Positions 1 to 6,250 of a DNA stretch of 8,374 nt are shown piece by piece; within the stretch, counting starts at the first letter, position 1, and each line of letters opens with the position of its first letter. The translations under genes and the position numbers were made by a program. Below the pieces are notes generated by a model. It was not told the DNA's origin and did no database searches. It saw only the letters and a program-made list of their open reading frames with translations. Source of the stretch: Bog-473 sp035483935 (lineage in GTDB: Bacteria > Actinomycetota > Acidimicrobiia > Acidimicrobiales > RAAP-2); contig DATHPK010000040.1 of the NCBI GenBank assembly GCA_035483935.1, positions 1 through 8,374 on the forward strand, written 5' to 3'.

Positions 1-1
1 C

Positions 2-664
2 ATCGCGGCCGGTGCTCGAGCCCAAGAGCACGGCCAGGTTTCCAGGACCTGACGCGATGCCCAACACCAGGCGATCGGTCGGCAGCGCGCCGAGGCACAG
101 CACGTTGACGAGCGGGTTCTGCGCGTAGCAGGGGTCGAACGTGAGCTCACCGCCGACGGTGGGGACGCCCACCGAGTTGCCGTAACCGGAGATGCCGCTC
201 ACGACCCCCTCGACGAGCCAGCGCTGCCGCGCGTCGTCGGGCGGCCCGAAGAAGAGCGGGTCCATCACGGCGAGCGGCCGCGCACCCATGGTGAAGATGT
301 CGCGCAGGATCCCGCCCACGCCGGTGGCGGCGCCCTGGTAGGGCTCGATGGCAGACGGATGGTTGTGGCTTTCGATCCGGATGGCGACCGCGATGCCGTC
401 ACCGGCATCGATCACCCCCGCGTTCTCGCCCGGTCCCACCAGCACCTGCGGGCCTTCGGTCGGCAGCCGGCGCAGATGCAGGCGAGACGACTTGTAGGAG
501 CAGTGCTCGCTCCACATCACCGCGTAAAGGGAGAGCTCGAGGTGGTTCGGGGAGCGCCCGAGGATCTTGTTGACCGCCTCGAATTCGTCGTCGGTGAGTC
601 CGAGCGCCCGGTGCAAGGGCTCCTCGGCGGGGGCGTGGTCGGGCGCCTCGTCCGAGGAACTCAT
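2..664 (-). CDS. purL: FGAM synthase large subunit PurL, N-terminal part (runs off left edge)
   Basis: Phosphoribosylformylglycinamidine synthase subunit II. It uses ATP and ammonia delivered by PurQ to convert FGAR to FGAM in the cytoplasm, in complex with PurS and PurQ. The first 221 residues are visible, of a family length usually near 740. Seen in the sequence: the start-proximal motif WSEHCSYK (residues 51-58, with His54, the conserved active-site histidine), ESHNHPSAIEPYQGAATG (98-115) followed by GVGGILRD, a segment GNSVGVPTVGGE around 162-173, and GSSTGRD at the truncated end. These are hallmarks of the small PurL type that needs a separate PurS. The ATG at 664 is preceded by GGAAGG with a 4-base spacer. 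The gene follows the methyltransferase by 62 bases, and a small hairpin lies in that gap. No frameshift is visible. PurL is not contiguous with purS and purQ here, which is notable because they form one enzyme. Confidence 0.97.
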   Translation of the reverse strand, partial: MSSSDEAPDHAPAEEPLHRALGLTDDEFEAVNKILGRSPNHLELSLYAVMWSEHCSYKSSRLHLRRLPTEGPQVLVGPGENAGVIDAGDGIAVAIRIESHNHPSAIEPYQGAATGVGGILRDIFTMGARPLAVMDPLFFGPPDDARQRWLVEGVVSGISGYGNSVGVPTVGGELTFDPCYAQNPLVNVLCLGALPTDRLVLGIASGPGNLAVLLGSSTGRD

Positions 665-668
665 GATG

Positions 669-674
669 CCTTCC
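669..674 (-). promoter_or_regulatory. Ribosome binding site of purL
   Basis: On the minus strand this reads GGAAGG, 4 bases before the ATG at 664. It supports that start. The spacer is short, but no better in-frame start is nearby. Confidence 0.55.
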
Positions 675-679
675 ACGAT

Positions 680-696
680 AGAGGCCGCACGCCTCT
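680..696 (-). promoter_or_regulatory. Small hairpin in the purL leader
   Basis: A perfect 6-bp inverted repeat (AGAGGC, 5-base loop, GCCTCT) lies between the methyltransferase stop and the purL ribosome binding site, ending 5 bases before the latter. It has no U-tract on the minus strand, so it is a poor intrinsic terminator. It could be a weak terminator, an mRNA stabilising stem or a translational control element. A short alternative pairing (GCCT at 682-685 with AGGC at 668-671) would partly cover the ribosome binding site. Function is not shown by the sequence. Confidence 0.3.
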
Positions 697-726
697 GTTC
701 TGGCAATTCCGGCCGCGTGTCGGCGG

Positions 727-1347
727 CTACCGGGTGGCGGCGGGCGCCCGGTCGGCGCGGAGGACCACGAGGTCGCGTTCGGCCCACGTGACCGTGACGT
801 CGAACCCGGCCCCGGTCAGCCAGTCCAGCTGGTCGGCCGTCGAAGAGGGCCGGTCGTAGTCCTCGCTGAGCGGGGTGACGGCGTCGCGAGGGTCCTCGGG
901 GATGACGACATCACCGAGGACAAAACGTCCACCCGGTCGCAGGGCGGCGGCGATGCGGCCGAAGAGCGTCGCCTTGGCGGGCCCGTCGAGGTGGTGGACC
1001 GCCAGGGCGGAGACGACGAGGTCGAAGGCTCGGGGCGGCAGGGGCCCACCGATGTCCGCCACCAGGAGCTCGACCTCGTGCCCGGCCAGTCGGGCCGTGG
1101 CCGCGTCGAGCATGGCGGCGCTCTCGTCGATCCCGGTGGCGGCCGCGCCGGGGTGGCGCGCGAGCACCGCCGCGAGGGTCTCGCCGGTGCCGGTTCCCAG
1201 GTCGAGCACCGATGCGGCGGCGATGCCCTCGGTGGCCCGCACGACCTCCTCTTGCAGGCGCGGATAGCTCGGGACCTCGCTCCGCATGAGGTCCAGATAC
1301 GTCGCCGGGTCGAAGTGGAACTGGCTCACCCGGCCAGGATGCGGCAT
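727..1347 (-). CDS. Class I SAM-dependent methyltransferase
   Basis: A predicted 206-residue cytoplasmic methyltransferase with the Rossmann-like class I fold. Motif I is VLDLGTGTGE (residues 47-56), which binds S-adenosylmethionine. The acidic end of strand 2 is TGIDES (71-76). A motif IV-like segment VVSALAVHHLD is at 111-121, and the post-motif LRPGGRFVLGD is at 136-146. The C-terminus ends in a short strand pair typical of this fold. The substrate cannot be read from the sequence; the general look is of the broad methyltransferase 11/25 group. Start choice is uncertain. I use the ATG at 1347, but a GTG at 1329 (protein starting at SQFHFDP) matches where such proteins usually begin, and neither has a clear ribosome binding site. 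The frame stays open upstream to 1617, but that stretch is antisense to the next gene and has no family features. It lies 62 bases upstream of purL on the same strand, so both may share a transcript. Confidence 0.88.
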   Translation of the reverse strand: MPHPGRVSQFHFDPATYLDLMRSEVPSYPRLQEEVVRATEGIAAASVLDLGTGTGETLAAVLARHPGAAATGIDESAAMLDAATARLAGHEVELLVADIGGPLPPRAFDLVVSALAVHHLDGPAKATLFGRIAAALRPGGRFVLGDVVIPEDPRDAVTPLSEDYDRPSSTADQLDWLTGAGFDVTVTWAERDLVVLRADRAPAATR

Positions 1348-1561
1348 GGACCGACCGGGGTCCAACCGGACGGGTGTGCCGCCGGGAGGTCCCGGGGCAG
1401 GAACCGGGCGGCGACCTTCAAATGACCTCGCGTAGGGCGCAATAGGGCATGTGCAACCGCAGGGAATAACTGAATCGAGACCGTTGAAGAAGGGAAATGA
1501 GCGCCCGGAATTTTCAGGTTTTTTGTCGATAAGGGTCCGCTCGATGCGCCACAATGGGGTC
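1348..1561. other. Divergent intergenic region
   Basis: This 214-base gap separates the divergently transcribed methyltransferase and small basic protein genes, so promoters for both should lie here. The part from about 1494 to 1535 is much richer in A and T than the rest of the window and includes a run of six T. I found no convincing -35/-10 pair with normal spacing on either strand. On the minus strand a TTGCAC hexamer near 1450 resembles a -35 box, but nothing like a good -10 follows at 16-18 bases. No RNA gene or repeat was recognised. Confidence 0.5.
1550..1555 (+). promoter_or_regulatory. Candidate -10 element for a leaderless transcript
   Basis: CACAAT sits 6 bases before the ATG at 1562. 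A -10 box at this distance would place transcription initiation at or next to the start codon, an arrangement common in actinobacteria. It fits the absence of a usable ribosome binding site (only GGGG two bases before the ATG). No -35 box is evident. This is a weak call based on a 6-base match. Confidence 0.25.
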
Positions 1562-1990
1562 ATGCCTCCAAAGGGAAAGACCTCGGCTCCGCGCAAGCCC
1601 ATGAGCACCGGCCACAAGGCCGCACTCGCTCGAGGGCGCGCCGAGAGCGCAACCGTCCGCCACTACCTCGAGGCGCTCGAGACTTCCAAGCCGAGGCGGG
1701 GACGCAAGCGCACGGCGGCCTCGATCGACAAGCGGCTCGGCACGATCGAGTCTCAGCTGGCCGGGTCGGACGCCCTCACCCGGCTGCACCTGCTGCAGGA
1801 GCAGAAGGACCTTCTCGACGAGCGCTCACGCGTCGACCAGGTGAAGGACATGTCCGCGCTCGAGAAGGAATTCATCAAGGTGGCGAAGGCCTACGGCGAG
1901 CGCAAGGGCATCACGTACTCGACTTGGCGCGCGGCCGGGGTGAGCGCCACCGTGTTGCAGAAAGCCGACGTCTCGCGGGCGAGGAGCTGA
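1562..1990 (+). CDS. Small basic protein of unknown function with an AT-hook-like patch
   Basis: A predicted 142-residue soluble protein with no signal peptide or membrane segment. I do not recognise a named family, although its general pattern resembles conserved actinobacterial hypothetical proteins. Visible parts are a basic, proline-containing N-terminus (1-26), a patch KPRRGRKR (43-50) resembling an AT-hook core, a long charged helical stretch (about 53-112) that could form a coiled coil, and a C-terminal segment GITYSTWRAAGV (117-128) that looks like a short folded helix pair. The charge pattern suggests nucleic acid binding, but that is inference. The ATG at 1562 is chosen because the upstream in-frame ATG at 1451 would add residues lying in the AT-rich intergenic patch with no ribosome binding site. 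The ATG at 1601 (MSTGHKAALARG) is a reasonable alternative. It is the only plus-strand gene in the window and converges with the amidase-like gene, with a 38-base gap. Confidence 0.8.
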   Translation: MPPKGKTSAPRKPMSTGHKAALARGRAESATVRHYLEALETSKPRRGRKRTAASIDKRLGTIESQLAGSDALTRLHLLQEQKDLLDERSRVDQVKDMSALEKEFIKVAKAYGERKGITYSTWRAAGVSATVLQKADVSRARS

Positions 1991-1991
1991 G

Positions 1992-2007
1992 CGGACCAGT
2001 CGGTCCG
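1992..2007. terminator. Hairpin between convergent genes, possible terminator
   Basis: CGGACC, loop AGTC, GGTCCG forms a perfect 6-bp stem with a 4-base loop directly after the stop codon of the plus-strand gene. A second palindrome, GCCGTACGGC (2015-2024), with flanking GGAG/CTCC arms (2008-2011 and 2026-2029) follows before the stop of the opposing gene. Neither strand has a U-tract after the stem, so termination is plausible from position only. Confidence 0.35.
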
Positions 2008-2028
2008 GGAGGGCGCCGTACGGCTCTC

Positions 2029-3039
2029 CTACGTCGAGCGCGGAGGGTGACGCAGTGGCGTGCCCTTCTCTGAGTTCTGCCCGCCCGGTGCTGATGGTGC
2101 AAAGTACTGCTCGATCGCGAGCGAGATGCCGCCCGCGATGACCTGCTGCCCCGACGCGCTCTCGGCGAGGCCGGCCTCGGTGGGGTCGGTGATGAAGAGC
2201 GGCTCGATCAACGCACCGGGCATGGTGCTGGGCGTGGTGAACCAACCCGTCACGGGCGGACCGAGCAACAGGAGATGGCCGTAGTCCGCCGCCTCCGTCG
2301 ACAACGCCGGCCCACCGAGGACACTGTCATCGACAACGCCGAGGTCGGGGATGCCCCATCCCTCTGCGTCCATCACGAACATCACGTCGTTCTGGACGAG
2401 TGCTGCGAACTTCTCGCTCTGCGCGCTGAAGGGCCGGGCGGTGTCATAGCCGGTGACGCCGCCGGCGTCGTACGACGAGCCGCCGGCGTCGAAGTAGATG
2501 CCGAGGAGGAGGTCGGCCCTGCTCATGTCGGCGCACTCGTCGCGGGCCGCCACATCGTCGTGGACGCCCTGGACACTGAAGAGGTTTCCGTCGAGGTCGT
2601 CGGCCTCGGGCCGGCTGACCGTTTCGTTCCCGGTGCGCGAGACCACCACCGTGAAACCCTTCGCCCGCAGCAGCTTCATGGCGTCGAGCTCCACGGGCAG
2701 CGTCTCGTTCGCCTCGTAGACGGTGTTGCCGGCCACGTCCGTACCGACGCCACCCGGATCGAGGCCGCCGTGCCCGGCGTCGAGGAACACGGTCAGGTGC
2801 CGGTCCCCCGCGGTGGGCTGATACTCCACACAGGCCCCCGGCTCGAAGAGGCGCGTGTCGATCGCCCGGCCGGCCTCGACGTGGCGCGTCGCCTCCTGCC
2901 GGCGGAGTGCGCCGCCCACCGCGGTCGCTTGGAAGATCAGGAAGAAGGCGCTGACCAGGGCGGCGAGGAAGAGGACGCGCGGCGCGGCCCAGAGAGGGGA
3001 CTCAGCGGGCTCTCGCCTCGACCCGCGTACTGGAGACAT
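2029..3039 (-). CDS. Membrane-anchored amidase_3-fold protein with an altered zinc site
   Basis: A 336-residue protein related to N-acetylmuramoyl-L-alanine amidases, zinc enzymes that cut the bond between peptidoglycan glycan and stem peptide outside the cytoplasmic membrane. A basic N-terminus is followed by one hydrophobic segment (about 20-43), a signal anchor or uncleaved signal, then the catalytic domain (about 82-314). VFLDAGHGGLDPGG (84-97) provides zinc ligand His90. Glu109 aligns with the second ligand by its spacing to the strand FTVVVSRT (129-136). GALIEPLFITDP (275-286) holds Glu279 at the place of the catalytic glutamate. The third ligand, normally His in a motif like SIHANA, is Tyr182 in GIYFDAGG (180-187), codon TAC. 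Cys70 and Cys169 could form a disulfide. The start at 3039 has GGTGA 6 bases upstream, and an in-frame stop lies 9 bases upstream. It follows purQ by 74 bases on the same strand. Whether it is an active hydrolase is open; the fold assignment is firm. Confidence 0.87.
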   Translation of the reverse strand: MSPVRGSRREPAESPLWAAPRVLFLAALVSAFFLIFQATAVGGALRRQEATRHVEAGRAIDTRLFEPGACVEYQPTAGDRHLTVFLDAGHGGLDPGGVGTDVAGNTVYEANETLPVELDAMKLLRAKGFTVVVSRTGNETVSRPEADDLDGNLFSVQGVHDDVAARDECADMSRADLLLGIYFDAGGSSYDAGGVTGYDTARPFSAQSEKFAALVQNDVMFVMDAEGWGIPDLGVVDDSVLGGPALSTEAADYGHLLLLGPPVTGWFTTPSTMPGALIEPLFITDPTEAGLAESASGQQVIAGGISLAIEQYFAPSAPGGQNSEKGTPLRHPPRST

Positions 3040-3045
3040 CGTGAT

Positions 3046-3050
3046 TCACC
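3046..3050 (-). promoter_or_regulatory. Ribosome binding site of the amidase-like gene
   Basis: On the minus strand this reads GGTGA, 6 bases before the ATG at 3039. With the in-frame TGA just upstream of the start, it fixes the start codon well. The rest of the 74-base gap after purQ shows no clear promoter or terminator, so the gene may be read through from the pur operon. Confidence 0.5.
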
Positions 3051-3113
3051 ATACGGAACGCGCCTGAGGATTTGATGACGCCCGCCGGAGGTCGCGCCAC
3101 GAGTCGGCCGGGG

Positions 3114-3794
3114 TCAGGCCGCCGCGCGCGCCATCGCGGCACCGACCAGCGCGCGCAGGAGCACCAGCCCGTCCACGGAACCCAGCAGCGCATGGCTCGC
3201 CCGCTCGGGGTGCGGCATGAGGCCGACCACGTTGCCCGCTTCGTTCGCGATGCCGGCGATGGCGTCCACCGACCCGTTCGGGTTGTCGGCGTAGCGCAGG
3301 ACGACACGGTCCTCTTCGTGCAGACGGCGCAGCGTGTCCTCGTCGCAGGTGTAGTTGCCCGAGAAGTGGTTGATGGGAATGGTCAGTTCGTCACCAACCC
3401 GGGAGTCCGCCGTGAGGACCGACGCGGTCGATGCGACGACCAGGCGCGCGGGCTCACAGAGGAAGCGCAGCCGCCCGTTCTTCTGGAGCGCACCCGGGAG
3501 GAGTCCGGCCTCGGTCAGGACCTGGAAGCCGTTGCAGATGCCGACGACCGGGCCACCGGCGCGGGCGAAGACGGCCACCCCCTCCATCACGGGCGAGAAC
3601 CGGGCCAACGCCCCCGGGCGCAGGTAGTCGCCATGGGCGAAGCCGCCGGGCAGGACCACGGCGTCGACCGTCCCCAGGTGGTCGTCTCCGTGCCAGAGCA
3701 GCACGCCGTCGGCGCCGGCCTCCTCGACGGCTTGCACCACGTCGTGCTCGCAGTTGGTGCCGGGGAAGACGACGACGCCGATGCGTGGCGCCAC
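3114..3794 (-). CDS. purQ: FGAM synthase glutaminase subunit PurQ
   Basis: Class I glutamine amidotransferase subunit of phosphoribosylformylglycinamidine synthase. It hydrolyses glutamine and passes ammonia to PurL. The 226 residues match the usual length (about 220-230). FPGTNCEHD (10-18) is the family's N-terminal motif. VVGICNGFQVL (83-93) carries the nucleophile Cys87 in the elbow. MPHPERA (193-199) provides His195 and Glu197 of the triad. INHFSGNY (141-148) is also typical of PurQ. The GTG start at 3794 lies one base after the purS stop, with GAGG 9 bases upstream. The frame stays open to 3902, but the extra residues are an arginine- and proline-rich antisense-like stretch overlapping purS in another frame, so they are not used. 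It is probably translated by ribosomes that have just finished purS. It is the last clear pur gene of the continuous unit, followed by the amidase-like gene. Confidence 0.97.
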   Translation of the reverse strand: MAPRIGVVVFPGTNCEHDVVQAVEEAGADGVLLWHGDDHLGTVDAVVLPGGFAHGDYLRPGALARFSPVMEGVAVFARAGGPVVGICNGFQVLTEAGLLPGALQKNGRLRFLCEPARLVVASTASVLTADSRVGDELTIPINHFSGNYTCDEDTLRRLHEEDRVVLRYADNPNGSVDAIAGIANEAGNVVGLMPHPERASHALLGSVDGLVLLRALVGAAMARAAA

Positions 3795-3795
3795 C

Positions 3796-4047
3796 TCAGA
3801 TCGCCTCGAGCTCGAGCCGGCTCTGTTCGATGACCGGGTTGGCCAGCAGGCGGTCGGCCAGCTCGGTCGCGGTCGTGCGCGCGGCGCCCTCGTCCGTCGC
3901 ATCGATCTCGAAGCTGAAGGAGCGTCCCGCTCGCACGTGTGCCACGCCGTCGAAGCCCAGTGCGGGCAGTGCGCGCTCGATCGTTGCGCCCTCGGGGTCG
4001 GCGATGCCGGAGCGCAATTGCACCTCGACGCGGGCGCGGAACCTCAC
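3796..4047 (-). CDS. purS: FGAM synthase small subunit PurS
   Basis: The small structural subunit that bridges PurQ and PurL in the three-part FGAM synthase complex and is thought to help pass ammonia between them. The 83 residues match the family's usual size of about 80. The pattern fits: a first strand FRARVEVQL (3-11), GIADPEGATIERALPALGF (14-32) with the helix and glycine typical of PurS, and near the C-terminus LLANPVIEQSRLEL (67-80), which resembles the LLANPVIEDY motif of the family. The GTG start at 4047 overlaps the purC stop in the sequence GTGA. One base separates its stop from the purQ start. It is easily missed because of its size. Its presence shows that this organism uses the three-subunit PurSQL enzyme, not the single-chain form. 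Confidence 0.95.
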   Translation of the reverse strand: MRFRARVEVQLRSGIADPEGATIERALPALGFDGVAHVRAGRSFSFEIDATDEGAARTTATELADRLLANPVIEQSRLELEAI

Positions 4048-4949
4048 GGTTTCGCACCGTACCAGTCGTCCAACGAGCGACCCGTCACCCGCTCGTATGC
4101 CGCGACATACCGCGCCGACATGGCGTCCTGCACCTCGGCGGGGAGCGCCGGCGGCGGCGGCTTGCGGTCCCAGGGCAGTGCCGCCAGCCAGTCGCGCAGC
4201 GGCTGCTTGTCGAAGGCGGGTGGCGTCCTGCCCGGCACCACCTGGTCGGCCGGCCACAGCCGGGAGGAGTCGGGCGTGCATACCTCGTCGCAGAGGCTGA
4301 GCACGCCGTCGACGTAGCCGAGCTCGAACTTCGTGTCGGCCAGCACGAAGCCCGCGGCGGCGGCGCGGGCGGCGGCGCGGGTGTAGAGCTCGAGGCAGAC
4401 CGCCTTGGCTGCGAGCGCTGCCTCGGCACCCACGAGGTCCACGGCGGCGGCGAAGTCGATGTTCAGGTCGTGCCCCTCGGTCGCCTTGGTCGAGGGCGTG
4501 AACATCGGCTCCTCGAGCTTGCTCGCGAGCTGGAGCCCCGCTGGCATGGCCATGCCGTGGACCGTGCCCGACTTCTCGTACTCCCCCCAGGCCTGCCCGG
4601 CCAGGTACCCCCGCACGATGCACTCGAGGTGGAGCATCTCGGCGCGCCGCACGAGGGTCGCCCTTCCGGCCCACTCGGGCGGGACGGTCAGGCCGCCCAT
4701 CTGCTCCTCGATGTCGGCGGGGTCCACAGCCAGGATGGTGCCGGGCACGATGTCGGCCATCTCCTCGCACCAGAACCACGTCATCGCTGTCAGGACCCGG
4801 CCCTTGTCGGCGATCGGCTCGGCCATGATCACGTCGAACGCGCTGACTCGGTCCGACGCGACCATGAGCAGGCGGTCCTCGCCGGCGTCGTAGAGCTCGC
4901 GGATCTTGCCCGAGTGGACCCGGCGCAGCCCGGCGGCGTCGGTGGTCAC
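4044..4949 (-). CDS. purC: SAICAR synthetase PurC
   Basis: Phosphoribosylaminoimidazole-succinocarboxamide synthase joins CAIR and aspartate using ATP to give SAICAR, in the cytoplasm. The 301-residue length fits the longer type of PurC found in actinobacteria and yeast rather than the roughly 237-residue E. coli or Bacillus type. Motifs in order: VHSGKIRELYD (11-21), part of the ATP site; ASDRVSAFDVIM (31-42); LECIVRGYLAGQAWGEY (108-124); DTKFELGY (205-212); and DEVCTPDSSRLWP (221-233). The GTG start at 4949 overlaps the purB stop as GTGA. There is no clear ribosome binding site (upstream reads GCTGGTCTCGCT), which suggests dependence on translation of purB. The frame extends upstream to 5348 within purB antisense-like sequence, which I reject because the family motif begins about 10 residues after the GTG. 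Confidence 0.97.
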   Translation of the reverse strand: MTTDAAGLRRVHSGKIRELYDAGEDRLLMVASDRVSAFDVIMAEPIADKGRVLTAMTWFWCEEMADIVPGTILAVDPADIEEQMGGLTVPPEWAGRATLVRRAEMLHLECIVRGYLAGQAWGEYEKSGTVHGMAMPAGLQLASKLEEPMFTPSTKATEGHDLNIDFAAAVDLVGAEAALAAKAVCLELYTRAAARAAAAGFVLADTKFELGYVDGVLSLCDEVCTPDSSRLWPADQVVPGRTPPAFDKQPLRDWLAALPWDRKPPPPALPAEVQDAMSARYVAAYERVTGRSLDDWYGAKP

Positions 4950-6250
4950 AGCGAGACCAGCGCATCGGCGAAGCGGTCGACGTGGCGCAGCGTGCGCTCG
5001 AGGTCGAACGCGTCGTCCAACTGCGCGGGTGTGAGCGTGACCTCGGTGTCCGCCTCGAGGACGGCGCGGAAGGGCCGCCGCTCGGACCAGGCCTCGCGCG
5101 CGTCGCGCTGGACGATGCGATACGCGTCGTCGCGGGTGAGACCGGCGGAGACGAGGGCGAGAAGGACGGGCTGGGAGAAGACGAGGCCGAGCGACCCTTC
5201 CGTCAGGTTCGACAGCGCGCGCTGGGGGTGGATGATCAGGCCTTCGGCCAACCCGGTGGCCTTGCGCAGCATGTAGCAGGCCAGGAGCGACGCGTCCGGC
5301 AGCGCCACGCGCTCCACCGAGCTGTGGGAGATGTCGCGTTCGTGCCACAGCGCCACGTCCTCGAGCCCGGCGCCGAGGTAGCCGCGCAGGAGGCGGGCGA
5401 GCCCGCAGAGGCGCTCCGAGAGGATCGGGTTGCGCTTGTGGGGCATGGCCGAGCTGCCCTTCTGTCCGGCCCCGAAGGGCTCCTCCGCCTCACCGACCTC
5501 GCTGCGGGCGAGGTGGCGCACCTCGGTGCACATGAGCTCGACGGTGGTGCCGATGGCGGCACAGGCGTAGAAGTACTCGGCGTGGCGGTCCCGGGCGACG
5601 ACCTGGGTCGCCGGAATCGGCGTCAGGCCGAGCGCGGCGCACACCCGCGCCTCCACCGCAGGGTCGATGTTCGAGTACGTCCCGACGGCACCCGACAACT
5701 TGCCGACCGCGATCGCCTCACGGGCGGCACGCATGCGCTTGCGGTCGCGGTCGGCCTGCAACGCCCACAGCGCGTATTTGGCGCCGAAGGTGGTCGGCTC
5801 GGCGTGCATGCCGTGGGTTCGCCCGGCGACCGGGACGCGCAGGAGTTCGAGGGCGCGGGCCTTGAGCACGGACACGAACACATCGAGGTCGGCGAGCAGC
5901 AGGTCGGCCGCCTTGGTCAGGGTGGCACACAACGCGGTGTCCACCACGTCCGAGGAGGTGAGCCCGTAATGGATGTACGACCCGGCCGGGGCGCCGATGC
6001 GCTCCTGGACGACGTCCACGAACGCGGCGACGTCGTGATCCGTGACCTTCTCGCGCTCGAGCACGTCGGCCACGAAGACCTCGTCGACCGTGGGGGCCTT
6101 GGCCCGGCACGTCGCCGCCTCCTCTGCCGGCACGTGGCCGAGAGCCGCCTGGGCCTCGGTGGCCAGCAGCTCGACCTCGAGCCACATGGCGAAGCGGGAC
6201 TGGTCGCTGAACAGTGCCGCCATGTCGGGCGGCGCATAGCGCGTGATCAC
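4946..6250 (-). CDS. purB: Adenylosuccinate lyase PurB
   Basis: Catalyses two fumarate-releasing steps: SAICAR to AICAR in IMP synthesis, and adenylosuccinate to AMP. It belongs to the fumarase/aspartase superfamily and acts as a cytoplasmic homotetramer whose active sites are built from three chains. The 434 residues match the family (about 430). Motifs: SYIHYGLTSSDVVDT (91-105); GRTHGMHAEPTTFG (143-156), with the conserved histidine 146; and the superfamily signature GSSAMPHKRNP (265-275) on the mobile loop that supplies the catalytic serine. The GTG start at 6250 overlaps the purD stop as GTGA and has a strong GGAGGT ribosome binding site 6 bases upstream, inside the end of purD. A frame extension to 6577 was rejected because it is arginine-rich and antisense-like. 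The neighbouring purC makes its substrate SAICAR and purA makes its other substrate, so three functionally linked genes sit together. Confidence 0.97.
   Translation of the reverse strand: MITRYAPPDMAALFSDQSRFAMWLEVELLATEAQAALGHVPAEEAATCRAKAPTVDEVFVADVLEREKVTDHDVAAFVDVVQERIGAPAGSYIHYGLTSSDVVDTALCATLTKAADLLLADLDVFVSVLKARALELLRVPVAGRTHGMHAEPTTFGAKYALWALQADRDRKRMRAAREAIAVGKLSGAVGTYSNIDPAVEARVCAALGLTPIPATQVVARDRHAEYFYACAAIGTTVELMCTEVRHLARSEVGEAEEPFGAGQKGSSAMPHKRNPILSERLCGLARLLRGYLGAGLEDVALWHERDISHSSVERVALPDASLLACYMLRKATGLAEGLIIHPQRALSNLTEGSLGLVFSQPVLLALVSAGLTRDDAYRIVQRDAREAWSERRPFRAVLEADTEVTLTPAQLDDAFDLERTLRHVDRFADALVSL

Noticed and set aside
1451..1561. Earlier ATG at 1451 for the small basic protein
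   Set aside because: There is no ribosome binding site, the added residues lie in the likely promoter region and they look non-coding. The ATG at 1562 is a better fit.
1348..1617. N-terminal extension of the methyltransferase frame to 1617
   Set aside because: The added residues are antisense to the small basic protein gene and cross the AT-rich intergenic patch. The fold starts after 1347.
2275..3075. Plus-strand open frame opposite the amidase-like gene
   Set aside because: The minus-strand frame has clear amidase motifs, a membrane segment and a ribosome binding site. The plus frame has none.
3795..3902. Upstream extension of purQ into purS
   Set aside because: The PurQ family motif begins a few residues after the GTG at 3794. 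The extension is arginine- and serine-rich sequence read in the wrong frame of purS.
3939..5276. Plus-strand open frame of 445 codons opposite purC and purS
   Set aside because: It is antisense to well-identified genes. Its protein has no recognisable motif and the biased composition typical of shadow frames in GC-rich DNA.
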